Positions 60,778-64,000 of a stretch of 64,000 bases of DNA are shown here, in pieces. The translations under genes and the position numbers were made by a program. Numbering within the stretch: the stretch's first letter is position 1; every line of letters begins with the position of its first letter. Under the pieces are notes generated by a model. The model saw only the letters and a program-made list of their open reading frames with translations, was not told where the DNA came from and ran no database searches. The DNA is taken from NCBI GenBank assembly GCA_964505265.1, contig CAZDGN010000007.1:1-64000 (forward strand). Reading direction: 5' to 3'. The stretch is from CAILUF01 sp964505265 (GTDB lineage: Bacteria; Pseudomonadota; Alphaproteobacteria; Rickettsiales; UBA1997).

Positions 60778-61908
60778 ATGAAACAAAATTACGATGAAAA
60801 ATTCATCAATTTGGCGCTAAACCTATCGCTTAAAAATATCGGGGTAACCTCTGAAAATCCTTGTGTTGGTTGTGTAATTGTCAAAGACTCAATAATTTTA
60901 GCAACTGGCATAACCTCAATTTCGGGTCGCCCGCATGCTGAAATAAATGCCATAAACAAAATTATTGATAAAAATATCTTAAAAAATTCTACCCTTTATG
61001 TCTCGCTTGAGCCATGCTCTCACTATGGCAAAACCAGCCCTTGTGTCGATGAAATTATCAAATATCAATTTAAAAAAGTTGTGATTGCTTCAATTGATCC
61101 AGATTTTAGAGTCAATGGTGCCGGTATAAAAAAAATGCAAGATGCTGGAATCGAAGTTGTTGTTGGGGTTTGCCAAAAAAAAATGGAAAAAATTAATCGT
61201 GGTTTTTTTTCTGCCAAGAAATTTGGCATACCCTTTGTAACCATGAAAATCGCTAGTTCATTTGACGGTAAGATTGCCACCAAAACTAACCAAAGTAAAT
61301 GGATTACTTGTCAAAAATCTCGGGAATTTGCTCATAATTTACGCTCCAAAAATCAGGCAATTATTATTGGTGGCAACAGTATAAAACACGACAACCCTTT
61401 ACTTAATACTCGGCTTGAGGGCTTAGAAAATATATCGCCGATACCGATTATTATTTCTAAAAATATTAATTTTTCTTTTAACGAAAAAATATTTACCGAG
61501 AATAAATCACCACAAAAAATTATAATTACTAATGCTGATAATTTAAATAAAAATCAGAATTTACAAAATTGGTTAAAGCAAAATGATGGGCATAAAGCCT
61601 TTTATATCGAGGATTTAGGTGATAAAAATCATAATTTCATAAATTTAAAATTAGCCTTAAAAGAATTAATAAAATTAAATATAAATTCAGTTTTAGTTGA
61701 AGGTGGTGGTCAAATTTTTAGTGAATTTTTAAGGCAAAATTTAGTTGATGAATTGATTTGGATTAAATCACCAATTATCATTGGCAATGATGGAATTCCT
61801 GCTATCAATGCCTTTGGTGTTGAAAATTTGAGTGATGCTTTGCAAAATTTACAACCGATTGAAAATTTCAATATCGATCAAGATCACATCACAATTTTTA
61901 AAAAATAA
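60778..61908 (+). CDS. ribD: Riboflavin biosynthesis deaminase/reductase RibD
   Basis: RibD carries out the second and third steps of riboflavin synthesis. The 376-residue protein has an N-terminal zinc deaminase (RPHAEINAI, SLEPCSHYGKTSPCVDEI) and a C-terminal reductase (KIASSFDGKIATKTNQSKWIT, IIGGNSIKHDNPLLNTR, VLVEGGGQIFSEFL). Both domains look complete. No other rib gene is in the window. Confidence 0.96.
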   Translation: MKQNYDEKFINLALNLSLKNIGVTSENPCVGCVIVKDSIILATGITSISGRPHAEINAINKIIDKNILKNSTLYVSLEPCSHYGKTSPCVDEIIKYQFKKVVIASIDPDFRVNGAGIKKMQDAGIEVVVGVCQKKMEKINRGFFSAKKFGIPFVTMKIASSFDGKIATKTNQSKWITCQKSREFAHNLRSKNQAIIIGGNSIKHDNPLLNTRLEGLENISPIPIIISKNINFSFNEKIFTENKSPQKIIITNADNLNKNQNLQNWLKQNDGHKAFYIEDLGDKNHNFINLKLALKELIKLNINSVLVEGGGQIFSEFLRQNLVDELIWIKSPIIIGNDGIPAINAFGVENLSDALQNLQPIENFNIDQDHITIFKK

Positions 61909-61933
61909 TTACATTATTTTACAAAAAAAATTT

Positions 61934-62683
61934 TTAACGAATTTCTGAGTCAGTTGAAATTGATGATGGTGATCTTAAAAAAACCGCTATTCCTTTAGAA
62001 GTTGCGGACGGTGGCGTCATCGAACCCGCTGGCGAATACGGACCTCTAGGTAAAATACCGGGAGATGATTCTCGACTAGAGTCCATCCTTGGAGAGCTTT
62101 CCCTCGAATTTGAAGATGTTTTTGGATAGAAACCCATATAATGATTAAAGGCTTCTTTGTTATCTAGATTTTCTAAAATAATATCGATTCTTTCTTTTAG
62201 CTCTTCATCATTTATTTTTTGCAAACCATTTAGTTGAGAAGCAATATTCGATATATTTTTTGCACCATCGCCATTTTGAAGTTTAAATTTACCACAAACC
62301 CCAGTATTTATCTTTAAAATTTGGTTAAGTTTTTTTATGAACTCTTCTTTTTTAGATTCATCATCACCCTCATCAGTTGGAAAATTATCTTTTAAAATCC
62401 TTATGCAAAGTTCTAATTTATCCATTTCAGTAGGATTTGAAGGAAATTTCCATTTAGTTGGTTCGTTTTTAAAGCTCGCCATCATCAACTCTGGCGAAAA
62501 TATTTTTTGAGAACCACTGGATTGATTATTTTCAGATGACTTTTCACTATTATCGACTGGAGGTATAGTTTGAGGCAGTTATTTTTTAACCACAACCATT
62601 GTAAATTGATCAGTTCTACTTTGGCAACAATTTCCAGTCCACAATGCCGAAATAGTAGTTACAATATTTTGTAACCAAGTCAT
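61934..62683 (-). pseudogene. Unrecognised gene with an in-frame TAA at codon 35
   Basis: From the ATG at 62683 the frame reads MTWLQNIVTTISALWTGNCC and continues to residue 34, then TAA (62581-62579). The same frame goes on without another stop for 214 codons: a Ser/Asn-rich part, a start-capable TTG at 62488 followed by two ATG, a helical region (DKLELCIRILKDNF, EEFIKKLNQILKI, LKERIDIILENLDN) and a Ser/Pro-rich tail with repeated SSRESSP. The frame match over 65 codons suggests a single gene broken by a nonsense change (for example CAA to TAA). The downstream 182 residues could still be made alone. No family was recognised; the pattern suits a secreted or effector-like protein. Confidence 0.55.
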
Positions 62684-62771
62684 AAAATAAAAATAAAATT
62701 AATAAAAATATATATTAAGTATAATTAACTATTTTAATTATTTTTCAATAATTTTTTATAATAATTTTATT

Positions 62772-63209
62772 TTAATTATTTATTTTAACATTTTGCCATT
62801 TTCCAGCAATTTTTTTGTAAAGATTATGTGGCTTGGTGTTTATTTTATTTACTTGCGAAGATAAATCTGGCTGAAAAAAATAAAAAACTCTTTTAAATTT
62901 TTGGTAAAAATTTAAATCATCAGGCTCTTCTAAAAAAATCAAATAATCTGCCCTATTAGTATTTTCTAATTGATTTGTTAACAAAACTGGTTGCTCACCA
63001 GCCTCAAAATCTTTGTCAAAAATTAGGGCATGAGGAATAAATTTACTGCGACCATAACTCCATAATGCATTGTCAATTTCTTGCAAATAACTTTGAGAAT
63101 TTGCAAAAATTAAAGCTCTTTTCTTTTCATCAAGAATCTTTAAAAGCAATGGTGCCATTGATTTGACAACACCATCATCAACTTCATAAAAATTTATTTC
63201 TGGATTCAT
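62772..63209 (-). CDS. holC: DNA polymerase III chi subunit
   Basis: HolC links the clamp loader to SSB at the replication fork. The 145-residue protein matches the chi family: INFYEVDDG at the start, MAPLLLKILDEKKRALIFANSQ, LWSYGRSKFIPHAL and the C-terminal region with KFKRVFYFFQPD. It follows rppH by 5 bp; in many alphaproteobacteria holC sits beside pepA instead. Confidence 0.88.
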   Translation of the reverse strand: MNPEINFYEVDDGVVKSMAPLLLKILDEKKRALIFANSQSYLQEIDNALWSYGRSKFIPHALIFDKDFEAGEQPVLLTNQLENTNRADYLIFLEEPDDLNFYQKFKRVFYFFQPDLSSQVNKINTKPHNLYKKIAGKWQNVKINN

Positions 63210-63214
63210 AAAAT

Positions 63215-63718
63215 TTACAAATATTCGTTAAATTCCTTGACAATTTCAACATATAAATCTTTTTTAAAATTTACAATCAATCCAACTAAATCATTTTTAT
63301 TAACCCATTTCCACTCGGAAAATTCGGGGTTTGCAAGAGAAATATTTACATCAGAATCATTGCCCAAAAATTCTGCCAAATACCATCTCTGCTTTTGCCC
63401 TAAATATTTGCCACCCCAAAATTTTTTCTGCAATTTGTAAGGTAAATTATAATAAAAATATTTGTCACTTTTTTTGATAATTTTAACTAAATTTTCGGCA
63501 ATTCCAGTTTCTTCAATAAGTTCACGAAACATTGCTCTATCTTCATTTTCGCCACTATCAATCCCGCCTTGTGGCATTTGCCAGGCATCAGATTGATTGT
63601 CGATTCTTTTGCCAACAAAAATTTTTTTATTTTCATTTATTAAAACAATCCCCACTCCACTTCGATAGAGATGATTAGGCTTTTCAATGTTGTCATTTTG
63701 ATTTGCAATTATTGACAT
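63215..63718 (-). CDS. rppH: RNA pyrophosphohydrolase RppH
   Basis: RppH removes pyrophosphate from 5' ends of mRNA and so triggers decay. The 167-residue Nudix protein has YRSGVGIVLINENKKIFVGKR, WQMPQGGIDSGE and the Nudix box with RELIEETGI, then YFYYNLPYKL and GQKQRWYLAEF. It is divergent from thrC across 66 bp. Confidence 0.95.
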   Translation of the reverse strand: MSIIANQNDNIEKPNHLYRSGVGIVLINENKKIFVGKRIDNQSDAWQMPQGGIDSGENEDRAMFRELIEETGIAENLVKIIKKSDKYFYYNLPYKLQKKFWGGKYLGQKQRWYLAEFLGNDSDVNISLANPEFSEWKWVNKNDLVGLIVNFKKDLYVEIVKEFNEYL

Positions 63719-63784
63719 AAATTATTATTTAGCTTAAAATTTAAATTAACAAATTATAAATTTTTTTAATTCAAAAATCAAACA

Positions 63785-64000
63785 ATGAAATTTATCTCTA
63801 CACGCTCAACTGCTCCACATTTAAATTTTGAAGAAGTTATTTTCCAAGGCTTAGCCAATGATGGGGGGCTATATATTCCTGAATTTCTCCCGCAATTTGA
63901 TGATAAAAAACTTAAGGAATATCGCAAACTTTCATATTCTGAATTATTTTATGAAATTACTAAGGTTTTTATTGATAAAGAAATTCCTCAAGATGATTAT
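63785..64000 (+). CDS. thrC: Threonine synthase, N-terminal part (runs off the window)
   Basis: The first 72 codons of an open gene: MKFISTRSTAPHLNFEEV, then FQGLANDGGLYIPEFLPQF and LSYSELFYEITKVFI. These match the N-terminus of PLP-dependent threonine synthase, which makes threonine from O-phosphohomoserine. The frame is open to the window edge. With kbl this suggests threonine is both made and broken down. Confidence 0.9.
   Translation, partial: MKFISTRSTAPHLNFEEVIFQGLANDGGLYIPEFLPQFDDKKLKEYRKLSYSELFYEITKVFIDKEIPQDDY

Overview
This window is a very AT-rich stretch of an alphaproteobacterial chromosome, probably a Rickettsiales- or Holosporales-like, host-associated or otherwise reduced lineage. 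The placement rests on gene content and order: rpmF-plsX-fabH beside bamE, CarD, ExoD, an IalB-like protein, a LysM/M23 endopeptidase, RppH with HolC, and lipid A genes (lpxC, lpxK, lpxL). Coding density is high, with many 1-14 base gene overlaps. TAA and TGA both act as stops, so the standard code applies. Two 100-base N runs (10407-10506 and 12369-12468) mark scaffold gaps, and the reading frames on either side show that their true length is not 100. No rRNA, tRNA, CRISPR array or insertion sequence was recognised.

Layout. 1-655: tandem 196-bp repeat array next to a C-terminally truncated uvrC. 2.4-6.0 kb: thyX, tatA, exoD-like gene and rho, the last with its own promoter and leader. 6.0-7.1 kb: a gene-poor gap with a diverged copy of the repeat and several palindromes. 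7.1-14.4 kb: a type IC-like restriction-modification locus (hsdM, YhcG/DUF1016 nuclease, hsdS fragment, RhuM, hsdS, hsdR), broken by both gaps. 14.6-23.9 kb: an eleven-gene minus-strand run holding folE, maf, terC, a seven-gene membrane fatty-acid modification cluster and a CorA-like transporter. 24-32 kb: ompH/skp, xerC, an exported phytochelatin-synthase-like protein, dgt, a 43-residue membrane peptide, kbl, a lipoprotein, thiL, an RDD protein and lpxC. 32-43 kb: bamE, rpmF-plsX-fabH, a glycosyltransferase, an M23 endopeptidase, CarD, lolD, gap, an IalB-like protein and a U32 protein. 43-51 kb: lptE, pyrG, a nitronate-monooxygenase-like flavoprotein, xseA, lpxK, lpxL and a PEGA lipoprotein. 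51-55 kb: two paralogous outer-membrane barrels followed by a large protein with an apparent CE-clan cysteine protease/acetyltransferase domain, a Pro/Ala/Ser/Thr-rich stalk and two hydrophobic segments. 55-64 kb: a TonB-dependent receptor, groES-groEL, grxC, two Tyr/Pro/Gln-rich lipoproteins, ribD, a gene with an in-frame stop, holC, rppH and the start of thrC.

How it fits together. Much of the window serves the Gram-negative envelope: lipid A synthesis, LPS and lipoprotein transport (LptE, LolD), outer-membrane assembly (BamE, Skp), barrels, and phospholipid acyl-chain modification. The accessory parts most worth attention are the CE-clan candidate effector at 53237-55060, the variable restriction locus with a perfect three-copy TAEL-type spacer repeat and a second hsdS start, the lipid-modification operon, and the repeat family that lies against the truncated uvrC.
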